64,000 nt of DNA from Lachnospiraceae bacterium (GCA_017387565.1 JAFOEY010000025.1:1-64000), one strand, 5' to 3'. Shown: positions 51,656 through 60,413, counted from the first letter of the stretch. Numbers and translations are program-made. The notes: a model not told the origin generated them from the letters alone.

Positions 51656-52618
51656 ATGAACTTGTTTCATAAAAAAAAGACAGATGTGTCTAAACAGACA
51701 GTTTCTGCTATTCAAGAAATAAAAGAAATACAAGAAGATAATAATTTTAAATTAACCGATGCTGTCCGTCAGATGGCAAAATATCAAAAAAAGCAAGTGA
51801 AATCCGTTATGCAGGAGGATTTCAAAATGTCGCAGGACATTGTCGAAATACAAAAAGAATTTGATTCTATTATTGGAAATATTGATATTCTTGACGATAG
51901 TATAAACAATTTTCAGAATAATTTCCGAAATCTTTTTGAGACGGTAAATCAATACCGCGAGTATCAGACTCGAGTTAACAACTCAATTGAATTGGCCCAA
52001 AGCAGAGTGACCGCCTTTACACAGGATTCTGTGGAAATGGTAAATCGCTTTGAAAATCTTGACAGTTCATTTATAGAATTGACAGAGTCGGTGGCTAATA
52101 TCGGAGCATGTGCTAAAGGTATTGAAGAAGTTGCCGCACAGACTAACCTGCTTTCTTTAAATGCCAGCATTGAAGCAGCTCGTGCAGGAGAAGCCGGAAA
52201 AGGGTTTGCGGTTGTTGCTGCAGAGGTACAGGCTTTGTCAAAGCAAATCAAACAGCTTGTAGATAAAGTAAATTCAAGTATTCAAATGGTTAATTCATCT
52301 ATTTCAAAAATGAATATTTCCGTTTCCTCAAGCAAGGATATGATGGTTACAAACTTAGAAAATACAAGACAGGTCGACGATGACTTTAAGGCTGTTATTG
52401 AAGAGACCAATCGTATTGAGGAAATAAATGAATCGGTAGAATCTATGGTTTCCGATTCGAATAGCAAGCTTGTCAATATTGCAGATTTTATCGAGTCTTC
52501 CAAAGAAGCATATGCCACTGTAGGAAAATATATTGATCAGGTAGAAACAAATACGAAGTCAAAAGGAATTATGTACGAGGATATCAATAACATAATTACA
52601 CAGTTTGAAACAATATAA
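51656..52618 (+). CDS. Cytoplasmic methyl-accepting chemotaxis-type signalling protein
   Basis: 320 residues from the ATG at 51656, with GAGGTG upstream. There is no membrane helix and no recognised sensor domain. The helical N-terminus (about 15-70) leads to an MCP signalling domain. The highly conserved hairpin tip [20 protein letters not shown] is at about 167-186, where CheA/CheW bind. No che genes are in the window. The preceding FIST gene is the natural candidate for input. Confidence 0.88.
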   Translation: MNLFHKKKTDVSKQTVSAIQEIKEIQEDNNFKLTDAVRQMAKYQKKQVKSVMQEDFKMSQDIVEIQKEFDSIIGNIDILDDSINNFQNNFRNLFETVNQYREYQTRVNNSIELAQSRVTAFTQDSVEMVNRFENLDSSFIELTESVANIGACAKGIEEVAAQTNLLSLNASIEAARAGEAGKGFAVVAAEVQALSKQIKQLVDKVNSSIQMVNSSISKMNISVSSSKDMMVTNLENTRQVDDDFKAVIEETNRIEEINESVESMVSDSNSKLVNIADFIESSKEAYATVGKYIDQVETNTKSKGIMYEDINNIITQFETI

Positions 52619-52642
52619 TGATAAACAATCAGCAGATACAAG

Positions 52643-52683
52643 CATCGCCTGCTTTCCATATAAAAGGAACGCAGGCGATTGTG
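52643..52683. terminator. Hairpin between the chemoreceptor and a convergent gene
   Basis: ATCGCCTGC and GCAGGCGAT arms with a 16-base loop. It lacks a clear T-run but sits where both convergent genes end. Confidence 0.5.
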
Positions 52684-52959
52684 TCAGTATTCTTTCTTTA
52701 CATTCTCCAGATTATAGATTTTCTTAAATCGCTGTTCCTCTTTTTCTGTTCGAATCAACATGACCTCCGTGAAATGTCCATCTTCTATATTCTTAAAACC
52801 GGCAACTTTTTCGCCTGTACAAATAGAACTGCGAATGACAGCATATTGTTTCTGGGGATCAAATGGTATAGTTTCTTTTAAATCTCGTTTCCAACTCCAT
52901 CTGCCGCCAAAGTGTATTGAATTTATTTTTGGAAGCGCCAGTTTTTTCATTGTCTTCAC
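52684..52959 (-). CDS. Small conserved hypothetical protein
   Basis: About 91 residues, or 88 from the second Met. It begins K-L-A-L-P-K-I-N-S-I-H-F-G-G-R-W-S-W-K and contains one Cys in S-S-I-C-T-G-E-K. The remainder is polar with an alternating beta pattern (F-T-E-V-M-L-I-R). No family was assigned. It follows the alpha/beta hydrolase gene by seven bases and is probably in its operon. Confidence 0.6.
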   Translation of the reverse strand: MKTMKKLALPKINSIHFGGRWSWKRDLKETIPFDPQKQYAVIRSSICTGEKVAGFKNIEDGHFTEVMLIRTEKEEQRFKKIYNLENVKKEY

Positions 52960-52966
52960 CTTACTA

Positions 52967-53839
52967 TCAATTCGAATTTTGAAGCAAAAAATCAGTAATC
53001 AGTTTCTTTTCATTATCTGTCAGGACATTCATATGACCTCTTTCTTTCAACAAGTATGTTTGGCAATTGGGTATAATTTTCTCCGCTCTCGCTATAACTC
53101 CTTCTCCGGGAAATAAACAATCCTTTTCTGCTGCCATTACAAGTGTTGGTGCTTTGCATTTTTTCATTCTTTTTTCATTGACATTACTTGGCATCGCCGT
53201 TTTTACTTTTGCATAATCAATACTTAGCTTAGCGGTTTGATATATGTCATCCGTAATATTCTCCTCTGAGATTGCCATAGGTAAAATACACTTTTTTAAC
53301 CACTTGTCCTTTTTTGTAATCCAATACATAATCATCGGAAACATCATACTGACACTTTTAATGGACGGTGCGTTTTTTATCCCTGATGGCACATATAATA
53401 CTACTCTTCTTACTTTATCCGGCACTTCACACATTGTTTTAGCAATTATTCCAGCACCGAATGAACCTCCAAATAAGTCCATTGATTTAAATCCAAGCTT
53501 ATCGATTATCTCTCCTGCCCACTTTCCGTATTCATAACCAAATGCTGACAAACAAGTTTCTGCACTTTTCCCCGGATGCCCTATTGTGTCAACGGCATAT
53601 ATATGAAAATCATTTAGCAGAAAATCACACGCTAACAGATTGTATGCTGTTGTTGCATTGCCTCCATGAAAAACCAATAATGGTTCTTTCTCTAATGAGC
53701 CGGTCTCTATGATATGTGTTGTTCCAAAAGAAGTTTGAATATAAACATCCTTATATGAAACATTTAGTCTATTTAATTGCTCATCATATAATTCAATTAT
53801 TTTTTTCTTTCCTGCTGTAGACTTATATATTGTTCTCAT
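52967..53839 (-). CDS. Alpha/beta hydrolase
   Basis: The 290 residues form an alpha/beta-hydrolase fold. The oxyanion region F-H-G-G-N is near 62. The nucleophile elbow G-G-S-F-G-A-G has Ser near 126. An acid in A-A-E-K-D-C-L-F and a late His in E-R-G-H-M-N complete the triad. The I-D-T-I-G-H-P-G-K-S stretch is typical of the esterase and proline-iminopeptidase-like group. The substrate is unknown. Confidence 0.87.
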   Translation of the reverse strand: MRTIYKSTAGKKKIIELYDEQLNRLNVSYKDVYIQTSFGTTHIIETGSLEKEPLLVFHGGNATTAYNLLACDFLLNDFHIYAVDTIGHPGKSAETCLSAFGYEYGKWAGEIIDKLGFKSMDLFGGSFGAGIIAKTMCEVPDKVRRVVLYVPSGIKNAPSIKSVSMMFPMIMYWITKKDKWLKKCILPMAISEENITDDIYQTAKLSIDYAKVKTAMPSNVNEKRMKKCKAPTLVMAAEKDCLFPGEGVIARAEKIIPNCQTYLLKERGHMNVLTDNEKKLITDFLLQNSN

Positions 53840-53934
53840 TTGTTACCTCACTTTAATCTCACATAATAAGCAGCCTTTCCGGAACCACCTTTTGATGGGC
53901 AAAGTTCTCTAATATCCTGTTTTGAGAACTTACC

Positions 53935-54663
53935 TTACCACTTTATAGGAATATTATAGTAATTTATCATGGCAATAAATTTGTATGATGCCAGATTATT
54001 AAATGACATCTCGACCCTTCTTCCATCCTTTAATTCTGCCTGCACAATATAAATACCACCTCTGTTATGACCCGCATAACGTATCTGTGCAATACTATTC
54101 AACGCGATGGCAATTGGCGAAAATACCATTCTGGATCGACTAATAAAAATATAATTCTGCGAGAAATTGACTCTTTTAGTGTGGATTAATACACCATCCT
54201 TTATTTCATTTTCCAGCACAGCCTCTAGTTCATCCGACTTACAATTTGCATATGGCAAAGAGTTGTATATTAAAGTCTTCACGTAATCTTTCTTTTGACT
54301 TCCCCTTATAATCAATAAGGAAACTCCTACTAATGTACCTATTGACAGAAAAGGAAAACCTATTACTATCCATGGGTATCCGGCATCCCTCAAATATTCT
54401 GGTACCCCTACAATGAACACAATTTCCATCAGAATTATAATAAACAGATATAATGCCGCCACAATCCAAAGTACACCTTGGTCCGTCATTCCCTGCAGCA
54501 TTACATTTAAATTCCATTTTTTATTTTTATCAGGGACAAATCGATATTCATTTGGATTAAACTTCCACTTTTTTGCACGATTAGCACATGCTAACATGAC
54601 TATTACCATTACCAATATCTGTAATATACAAAATAATATACATATCTGTTCTATACTCATCAT
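53935..54663 (-). CDS. Membrane protein of unknown function
   Basis: The 242 residues have hydrophobic segments at about 8-27, 63-88 and 95-120, then a soluble C-terminal half of about 110 residues. That half is beta-rich: Y-I-F-I-S-R-S-R-M-V-F, then G-G-I-Y-I-V-Q-A-E-L-K-D-G-R-R-V-E-M-S, a PH-like pattern. No family was assigned. The codons for L-A-C-A-N near residue 23 form a near-copy of the palindrome seen in murF. Confidence 0.6.
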   Translation of the reverse strand: MMSIEQICILFCILQILVMVIVMLACANRAKKWKFNPNEYRFVPDKNKKWNLNVMLQGMTDQGVLWIVAALYLFIIILMEIVFIVGVPEYLRDAGYPWIVIGFPFLSIGTLVGVSLLIIRGSQKKDYVKTLIYNSLPYANCKSDELEAVLENEIKDGVLIHTKRVNFSQNYIFISRSRMVFSPIAIALNSIAQIRYAGHNRGGIYIVQAELKDGRRVEMSFNNLASYKFIAMINYYNIPIKW

Positions 54664-54691
54664 CGCTCTTTCTTCTCCTTTATATTAAATC

Positions 54692-54757
54692 TCAAAAAGG
54701 AAAAGCCTGAATAGTACATACAGGCGACCAATCTTCCAAAATAATCTCTGATTCCAT
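54692..54757 (-). pseudogene. Remnant start of an immunity-like gene
   Basis: A good ribosome site (GGAGGTAAA) and ATG lead into only 21 codons beginning M-E-S-E-I-I-L-E-D-W-S-P-V-C-T-I-Q-A-F, then TGA. This looks like the first strand of a longer protein family common in immunity gene clusters. The rest is missing. The 186-base gap holds nothing else recognised. Confidence 0.4.
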
Positions 54758-54849
54758 TTTACCTCCATAGCTCCAAACAGATGCCTTATATGCCTTCAAA
54801 AAGTAATAATTCAGGATCAATGAGCATAGTTCTCATTTTAGAATTCTCA

Positions 54850-55152
54850 TCAAATGTATTCAAAAATTCCCTGAATAGCATCAGATATGTTAATCATTTC
54901 TGAAAGTGGTAATCTATCTACTTTCTTGTAACCGCGAAGCGACATATCTAACAATGTAAGTTTTTCACATTGTATATAGCCTTCATTTTCTTCTGTAGTC
55001 ATCCATATATGAAGTGGGCCCGGAGTAGAATTTCTAATAATTGGACATCCAATTATTTCACCACTAGTATTAAAAAAATCCTTACTAACCACCAATACGG
55101 GATGTTGTATTTTTTCAATCTTAAGAATGTCTCCTTGATGTAAAGATTCCAT
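54850..55152 (-). CDS. MazF/PemK-type toxin, probable mRNA interferase
   Basis: 100 residues from the ATG at 55152, which shares one base with the stop of the antitoxin gene (TAATG). The PemK-like features are an opening H-Q-G-D-I-L-K-I, H-P-V-L-V-V-S-K-D, and G-C-P-I-I-R-N-S-T-P where MazF has the catalytic Arg-Thr region. L-T-L-L-D-M follows. The sequence is diverged from classical MazF, so cleavage activity is inferred. Confidence 0.75.
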   Translation of the reverse strand: MESLHQGDILKIEKIQHPVLVVSKDFFNTSGEIIGCPIIRNSTPGPLHIWMTTEENEGYIQCEKLTLLDMSLRGYKKVDRLPLSEMINISDAIQGIFEYI

Positions 55153-55394
55153 TACCATACCTCTCTTCCGACAGGTTCGCCCCAATCATATTCGCCATCA
55201 AGCATTAACTTTCCATCAAACTCAGCGGCTCTTTCTTCCAAAGTTTTATGACGAAATGGTTTCACTAAAGTGATTACACCATTTGATACCGTAACATCCA
55301 AATAATCATCCAATGCAATCCCTGCACTTCTCAATACTTCTTTTGGTAATCTGATTCCTTGACTGTTTCCCCATTCTTTTACTTGTGCTTGCAT
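55152..55394 (-). CDS. MazE/AbrB-type antitoxin
   Basis: The 80 residues start with the swapped-hairpin SpoVT/AbrB DNA-binding domain: V-K-E-W-G-N-S-Q-G-I-R-L-P-K-E-V-L, then L-D-V-T-V-S-N-G-V-I-T-L-V-K-P. An acidic tail follows that would neutralise the toxin. It precedes and is coupled to the toxin gene. AGGAGG lies upstream and a strong dyad overlaps its promoter. Confidence 0.88.
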   Translation of the reverse strand: MQAQVKEWGNSQGIRLPKEVLRSAGIALDDYLDVTVSNGVITLVKPFRHKTLEERAAEFDGKLMLDGEYDWGEPVGREVW

Positions 55395-55411
55395 ATAGAA
55401 ACCTCCTTGCT

Positions 55412-55438
55412 TTCAGTATATACATAGTATATACTGAA
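55412..55438. promoter_or_regulatory. MazE operator dyad over the promoter
   Basis: TTCAGTATATAC, ATA, GTATATACTGAA: perfect 12-base arms. It covers the -10 box of the promoter at 55426-55454. Confidence 0.75.
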
Positions 55439-55454
55439 TGGTGAAAAATATCAA
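55426..55454 (-). promoter_or_regulatory. Predicted mazEF promoter
   Basis: Minus strand TTGATA, 17 bases, TATACT. Confidence 0.6.
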
Positions 55455-55506
55455 ATAAACTCATTTGCTTTTCTCTCCTTAGACTGGAAAATAGGAATTT
55501 ATTAAA

Positions 55507-55746
55507 CTAATTGCAATCTATCAAAACAAATTTACATTCTTCACAAGCCCAAGCTTTTGTTCTATTCTTAGTAACTCCATTACCAATTGGAATATGAATG
55601 GCTCCATTTTTAATTGCATTTCTTTCTGTAAAACAATTGCATATTTTTGAGTTATAATATTCTTCCTTCGCCCAGAACAACGAACCTTTTTCACTTGGAC
55701 TAAGTGCACCAATTGTCATATCTTTTCCACATTTAGGACATATCAT
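55507..55746 (-). CDS. Small zinc-binding protein (PF20097-like)
   Basis: 79 residues from the ATG at 55746, with AGGAG four bases upstream. M-I-C-P-K-C-G-K-D-M at the start and C-E-E-C-K-F-V-L-I at the end give two Cys pairs for one metal site. The middle has K-I-C-N-C-F. Such proteins occur widely in Firmicutes as single domains of unknown role, often in toxin-immunity clusters. Confidence 0.65.
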   Translation of the reverse strand: MICPKCGKDMTIGALSPSEKGSLFWAKEEYYNSKICNCFTERNAIKNGAIHIPIGNGVTKNRTKAWACEECKFVLIDCN

Positions 55747-55844
55747 TTCTCCTACCTCCAATATTCATAATTATTCATAAGTATTTTCCACTCTTAAAAT
55801 CCCGATTTTTCAATTTCCCTATAAGCCGGGAAATAAGATCTTTC

Positions 55845-56072
55845 CTACATCTCAAATTCCTTAAAATAATCCTCTCCACCATCAAGCCAAAACTCAAACC
55901 ATTCTAGAAAACCAAGTTCTGGAGCTGCTGGCGCTATACCCACATCTGTACAATTCCACATTTTTCCGTATTCTTTACCACAAACAATGATATTCCATGT
56001 CTGTCCACAACCTATATCAATCAACTCAATATTTCCATAGTCAATAGACTGGAAAATGGGAATTTCAACAAA
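55845..56072 (-). pseudogene. SMI1/KNR4-type immunity protein, C-terminal remnant
   Basis: An open minus-strand stretch of 75 codons ends at TAG. It reads F-V-E-I-P-I-F-Q-S-I-D-Y-G-N-I-E-L-I-D-I-G, then C-G-Q-T-W-N-I-I-V, and finishes W-F-E-F-W-L-D-G-G-E-D-Y-F. This matches the end of SMI1/KNR4 superfamily immunity proteins. A stop directly precedes it and no start or ribosome site is present, so only the C-terminal half survives. Polymorphic-toxin immunity is the usual role. Confidence 0.6.
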
Positions 56073-56096
56073 CTATCAATCGCATTTACGCATTTG

Positions 56097-56262
56097 TTAT
56101 TCTATGTCTGCGTAATACATATTATTGTCTTCAGAATAAAATCCCACATCCACCTATAATAAGTATTTCTTCAGAATTGTCTTCAATAAACCTCTCTAGC
56201 TGTTCAAACATCCTTCCCATTCTCCCTTTACGTAATTCATTATTACAACCTTGCAATGTCAT
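56097..56262 (-). pseudogene. Frameshifted coding remnant
   Basis: From an ATG at 56262 the frame reads 43 residues (M-T-L-Q-G-C-N-N-E-L, then E-D-N-S-E-E-I-L-I-I-G) to a stop at 56131. A one-base shift continues as V-G-F-Y-S-E-D-N-N-M-Y-Y-A-D-I-E to a stop at 56097. The protein-like bias across the shift suggests a broken gene of the same immunity cluster. Not assigned to a family. Confidence 0.35.
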
Positions 56263-56344
56263 ACCCCAAAAACTGCTGACCATGTCTGGTAATCATCAGA
56301 CTATTTTCATAATATCACACATATATCGAACTATATAGATGCAA

Positions 56345-56377
56345 TAGAAGCAAAATAAACCGTTTATTTTGCTTCTA
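56345..56377. repeat. Perfect 16-bp-arm palindrome upstream of the TrmH gene
   Basis: TAGAAGCAAAATAAAC, C, GTTTATTTTGCTTCTA. No T-run beyond the arm follows. It lies 130 bases before the TrmH start. The rest of 56263-56506 holds nothing recognised. Confidence 0.65.
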
Positions 56378-56506
56378 GCATTAACAATTCAAGACAATTA
56401 GTTATCCCTATGCCGGAGCCGGTGAATAAACCGCCCTACAAATTGACTTGTCTTCTTCTATTTATTAGAATATTTGTAAATATGAAATCGCTAAGGAAAA
56501 TTAGAA

Positions 56507-57316
56507 ATGCCTAATATTATAAAAATCACAGATTTAAAAAGTCCACAATTAGCAGTGTATACAATACGTTCAGAGGTGCAGCTTCTCCATTACTTTGAAC
56601 CAAAGGAGGGCATCTTTATCGCCGAAAGTCCCAAGGTTATTCGTCGTGCGCTTGATGCCGGTTATGAAGTAATTTCTGCCTTGGTTGAACTTGACCACAT
56701 ACACAATCCCAATACCGAAGTATCGGATATCCTGACAAGCATTGAAACAGCGCCTATCTATACAGCTGAATTTGATGTGTTAACAAAACTCACTGGATAC
56801 AAATTAACGCGTGGTATGCTTGCAGCCATGCGCCGAAAACCTCTTCCTAATGTAGATGAAATCTGTGGGAATGCAAAAAGGATCGCCGTTTTGGAAGATG
56901 TTGTAAATCCAACCAATTTGGGAGCAATCTTTCGAAGTGCTGCTGCCCTAAACGTTGATGCCATATTATTAACTCCTGCGTGTACCGATCCGCTTTACAG
57001 ACGTGCGACAAGAGTGAGTATGGGAACTGTATTCCAAATCCCGTGGACAATTTCAGAAAATGTATACGAAGAGATAAAAAGACTTGGTTTTAAAACTGCT
57101 GCCATGGCTTTAACCCATCGCTCAATTTCTCTTTCGGATCCTGCACCGGCAAATGAAGAAAAGCTTGCTATCATTCTGGGCACAGAAGGCGAAGGATTAA
57201 AACCGAAAACGATTGAAATGTGTGACTATACGATACGTATTCCTATGAGAGAGGGTGTCGATTCCTTGAATGTTGCTGCAGCAAGTGCAGTCGCATTTTG
57301 GGAACTGTGCACTTAG
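56507..57316 (+). CDS. TrmH-family (SpoU) RNA 2'-O-methyltransferase
   Basis: The 269 residues have an N-terminal substrate-binding part (about 20-110, F-I-A-E-S-P-K-V-I-R-R-A) and a C-terminal trefoil-knot SPOUT domain. All three motifs are clear: N-P-T-N-L-G-A-I-F-R-S-A-A near 145, L-G-T-E-G-E-G-L near 225 and I-P-M-R-E-G-V-D-S-L-N-V-A-A-A near 245. The target (rRNA or tRNA) is not evident. The start has only a weak AAGGA site. Confidence 0.9.
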   Translation: MPNIIKITDLKSPQLAVYTIRSEVQLLHYFEPKEGIFIAESPKVIRRALDAGYEVISALVELDHIHNPNTEVSDILTSIETAPIYTAEFDVLTKLTGYKLTRGMLAAMRRKPLPNVDEICGNAKRIAVLEDVVNPTNLGAIFRSAAALNVDAILLTPACTDPLYRRATRVSMGTVFQIPWTISENVYEEIKRLGFKTAAMALTHRSISLSDPAPANEEKLAIILGTEGEGLKPKTIEMCDYTIRIPMREGVDSLNVAAASAVAFWELCT

Positions 57317-57328
57317 TCAATTTTAAAA

Positions 57329-57400
57329 GTGCAAATATTGCACCTGTTTTGTTTGAAAAGTGCAAATATTGCACTTTAAAACATTACATGGTGCAATATT
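57329..57400. repeat. Repeated GTGCAA-ATA-TTGCAC palindromes
   Basis: The 15-bp palindrome GTGCAAATATTGCAC occurs at 57329-57343 and 57360-57374. A partial GTGCAATATT follows at 57391. They lie between the convergent TrmH gene and ABC permease gene. Confidence 0.65.
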
Positions 57401-57438
57401 AGTATTCTCATATACATAGTTCTTATTCCAATGTTTTG

Positions 57439-58149
57439 CTATATCTTCCTGTCATATTTTTTCTTCATAATGAAAATCCAACCCATTGACACCAAAACGG
57501 ACAGCAACATAGAAACCGGTTCTTTTTCTGCCATCGCTTTTCCCATCCAAAAAGATGGAAGAAAGGAAACGCAAAGATTAAGAGGTGCCGGAACAAAATA
57601 CGGAACAAATGCTCCAAGCATCATTAAAGAAGCTAATTTTGTTACCGCCATACCTTCAAGCTTATTGGACGATAAAGTCACAATCAAAAGGGCAATTATG
57701 ATTCCCTGCAAGCTGCCTGCCAGGGACAGAAAAAAAATTTCTGCAACAGACATAGACATAAGTCCAAACACCGGGAGCAGCACCACGGTAATAAAAAAAG
57801 CAAAAATTGCCGGTAGCACAATGTGCGATATGAAATATCCATTCCGTCCTAACCCCGTCACAAACAGATAACGGTCAATGTGATCATCGTGTTCCTCTAA
57901 CACCACCATAGCGGCAATAAAACAGAACATGACCGGAGTGATGGATGCAAAGAAAACATCAAACAGACTATAATATGGGAATAAAATAGCAGGCATTCCG
58001 GTCATACGAATTAACTCTTTTTCAGCAACCGGAACAGCAAAATGAATTGCGATTCCTGCAAGAAGCGGTGCTATCATCGCCGCAAACAGCATCTTATCCT
58101 GCCTGACAAATTTTATCATATGTAAAAAACTCAATCGGATTGTTCTCAT
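57439..58149 (-). CDS. ABC exporter membrane subunit
   Basis: 236 residues from the ATG at 58149, preceded by GGGAGG; the preceding gene's stop overlaps it as ATGA. Six hydrophobic segments with an N-terminal cytoplasmic stretch fit ABC-2-like permeases. V-V-L-E-E-H-D-D-H-I-D-R-Y-L lies between helices 2 and 3, an amphipathic coupling segment. It is third of the ATPase-permease-permease operon. Confidence 0.78.
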   Translation of the reverse strand: MRTIRLSFLHMIKFVRQDKMLFAAMIAPLLAGIAIHFAVPVAEKELIRMTGMPAILFPYYSLFDVFFASITPVMFCFIAAMVVLEEHDDHIDRYLFVTGLGRNGYFISHIVLPAIFAFFITVVLLPVFGLMSMSVAEIFFLSLAGSLQGIIIALLIVTLSSNKLEGMAVTKLASLMMLGAFVPYFVPAPLNLCVSFLPSFWMGKAMAEKEPVSMLLSVLVSMGWIFIMKKKYDRKI

Positions 58150-58826
58150 AGCTTCACACCTCCCTGATTCTGCCACATTTTCCCAACGCATTTATATGCA
58201 ACCACAAACAACACTGCAATCAGGATCATGGTAAGAATAAGTCCTATGAGTGAAAAATCTCTTCCGGCAATCAAATCCATGCATACATTTGCAGGATATA
58301 TTCTTAAAAATGCCGGTGTCATTTTAAACAGATGCAGTACCGCGGGTACGAAAGCAATGATTTCAATCGGAACAGTTGCAAGAATAAACTGATTCAAGCT
58401 TGTAATCTTCGTTGCTATAATCACTCCTAACAAGGTAAACATTACACTGGATAAAAAAGTGCCCAACAGCAAAAGCGGTAAACTTCTGCAATTTGTCGCT
58501 ACTGCAAGCACGGTTGCCACAAGCATACCAATCACACTTAAGGAAAGTACTTTTGAACACACATACTCTATAACACGAAGCGGCGAAACCGCAAAAAATG
58601 AAGTCACTCTCTGGCTTTTCTCTAATAAAATAATGGCACCCATGAAAAACAATCCCATTGCCGCAGGATCAGAATAGATCAGAATCGCAGCGGCATTTTC
58701 TTTCCATGAAAGCGGCAGGGAAAGTAACAGCACAATATAAAAAACGGTCAAAAATCCATACAACAGATAAAACCCATATCTTGCCTGAAATTTCATATCC
58801 CATAACAGCAAAGTCTTAAATCTCAT
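58146..58826 (-). CDS. ABC exporter membrane subunit
   Basis: The 226 residues hold six hydrophobic segments, ABC-2-like. The gene overlaps the ATPase gene before it and the second permease after it by four bases each. The two permeases probably form a heterodimer. The charged segment E-K-S-Q-R-V-T-S-F between helices 2 and 3 is typical of this exporter class. Confidence 0.78.
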   Translation of the reverse strand: MRFKTLLLWDMKFQARYGFYLLYGFLTVFYIVLLLSLPLSWKENAAAILIYSDPAAMGLFFMGAIILLEKSQRVTSFFAVSPLRVIEYVCSKVLSLSVIGMLVATVLAVATNCRSLPLLLLGTFLSSVMFTLLGVIIATKITSLNQFILATVPIEIIAFVPAVLHLFKMTPAFLRIYPANVCMDLIAGRDFSLIGLILTMILIAVLFVVAYKCVGKMWQNQGGVKL

Positions 58827-59668
58827 ACCAGCGTCCTCCCTGTTATCTCCATAAAAATGTCATTTAATGTAGGTTCGCTGCTGTGAATTGATTGCAGGCG
58901 ATTTTCTCTAATTAATCTCTGAAGTTGTTGATCCTCAGATATTTGTTCCAACAGGCAGCTTGCTGTCTGCTCCCCATTGTCATACCATGTGTAAGTAACA
59001 CTCGCCGCTCCTCTTGACATAATCAGATTGTGCGGACTGTCCATGGCAAAAATCTGTCCTCCGACAATAAATGCAACCCTGTCACAAAGTTCTGTCGCAT
59101 CCTGCATATTGTGAGTTGTGAGTAAAATTGTTTTTCCTCTGTTTTTTTCCGCCAGAATCATATCTTTCATCAAACGACTGTTTGTCGGGTCAAGACCGCT
59201 GGTCGGTTCATCCAAAAACAATAGCTTTGGATCATGCAACAATGCTTTGACAAAGTTTAGGCGACTTTTCATTCCTTTAGAATATTCCGATACGCGCTTT
59301 TGTGCATCGTTTTGAAGCCCTACCATTTGAAGCAGTTCGTCAATGGAACGCGCCTGCCTATGATAGAGAGAAGAAAAGAAGCGAAGATTTTCTCTTGCAG
59401 TTAATTTCTCATACATGGTAGAAAATTCGAAGTCTACACCAATGGATTCATAAAAATCCGAACTATGTTTTTTGCACTCGGTTCCGTTTACAACAGCAGA
59501 ACCCTGATAATTCGGAAGCATTCCCAGCAATATTTTCTGCAAGGTACTTTTGCCTGCACCGGACGGGCCTAAAAAACCAAAGATTTCTCCTTCCGAAACC
59601 GAAAAACTCATATCCTGAATAAACGGATTTTTAGAATAGCTGAATGTGAGATGGTCTACCTTTATCAT
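58823..59668 (-). CDS. ABC exporter ATP-binding subunit
   Basis: The 281 residues hold a full nucleotide-binding domain: Walker A G-P-S-G-A-G-K-S near 34-41, the signature V-S-E-Y-S-K-G-M-K-S (a diverged S-G-G-M), and Walker B L-L-F-L-D-E-P-T-S-G-L-D. The switch His is in T-T-H-N-M. A C-terminal extension after residue 215 is typical of drug and lantibiotic-immunity type exporters. The TetR gene upstream probably controls the operon. Confidence 0.93.
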   Translation of the reverse strand: MIKVDHLTFSYSKNPFIQDMSFSVSEGEIFGFLGPSGAGKSTLQKILLGMLPNYQGSAVVNGTECKKHSSDFYESIGVDFEFSTMYEKLTARENLRFFSSLYHRQARSIDELLQMVGLQNDAQKRVSEYSKGMKSRLNFVKALLHDPKLLFLDEPTSGLDPTNSRLMKDMILAEKNRGKTILLTTHNMQDATELCDRVAFIVGGQIFAMDSPHNLIMSRGAASVTYTWYDNGEQTASCLLEQISEDQQLQRLIRENRLQSIHSSEPTLNDIFMEITGRTLV

Positions 59669-59754
59669 AATATCCTCCTTATCAAATGTTTGACTGCTAT
59701 CAATTAAACAGTCAAATAAATTCTTGTTTTAAGTCCGGCTATTAACCGGACTAT

Positions 59755-60345
59755 TTAGCAAATCTGTGTAATAACACCGTATATCAACATGCGGATTGCT
59801 TCATCGTACTTTGCTTCGCCAATTTCTTTTTTATACAGTGTTGCATAATAGATGGCATGGAATGCAGCACTTATAGCCTCTATATCTACTTCTTTTTTTA
59901 CAGGAAGCATGGAAAATAATTGCTGAATCGAATCCGTATCATCTTGTAAGTGCTCATTTACTACTTCCTTTGGCAGTTTACGCACCAATAATTCTATTTC
60001 CTCTGAACCAAGCAGTTTAAAAATTGGCATTTCCTCTGTCATTTTATAAAACTCAAAAATCACATCTGTAATCTTCTCCGGTGAAAACGGCTCACCTGCA
60101 AGATTTGCCATTGCCTGATACAGCTTTTGATTGACCAATTCATGCTGCTCCTGAATCACATCGAACAACAGAAGCTCCTTCGATTTGTAAAACAAATAAA
60201 AGGTTCCTTTTGGAATATTCACACGCTTTACAATCTCATCCACTGTGGTACGCCGAATCCCAAACTGCCCCATGCAGGCAGCCGCTTCTTCCTTCAGGCG
60301 CTTTTTTATATACTCTCGTTCCTGCTCGGAATAACTCTTTGGCAA
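59755..60345 (-). CDS. TetR-family regulator of the ABC exporter
   Basis: 196 residues starting at TTG 60345, chosen because GAGGTG lies seven bases upstream; a longer in-frame ATG at 60432 would run through the promoter. The HTH reads I-R-R-T-T-V-D-E-I-V-K-R-V-N-I-P-K-G-T-F-Y with L-F-Y-K-S-K-E next. It is first in the same-strand order TetR, ATPase, permease, permease. Confidence 0.88.
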   Translation of the reverse strand: MPKSYSEQEREYIKKRLKEEAAACMGQFGIRRTTVDEIVKRVNIPKGTFYLFYKSKELLLFDVIQEQHELVNQKLYQAMANLAGEPFSPEKITDVIFEFYKMTEEMPIFKLLGSEEIELLVRKLPKEVVNEHLQDDTDSIQQLFSMLPVKKEVDIEAISAAFHAIYYATLYKKEIGEAKYDEAIRMLIYGVITQIC

Positions 60346-60360
60346 ATGTTTCACCTCTTT

Positions 60361-60390
60361 TTGACTAATGTCAACTATATGGTCAGTATA
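60361..60390. promoter_or_regulatory. Probable TetR operator in the leader
   Basis: TTGAC, TAAT, GTCAA at 60361-60374, then a further GTC/GAC half pair to about 60385, between the -10 box and the start codon. Confidence 0.5.
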
Positions 60391-60413
60391 ATGTTTACAC
60401 AAATATATGTCAA
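60385..60413 (-). promoter_or_regulatory. Predicted sigma-A promoter of the TetR-ABC operon
   Basis: Minus strand TTGACA, 17 bases, TATACT: near consensus. Confidence 0.75.
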
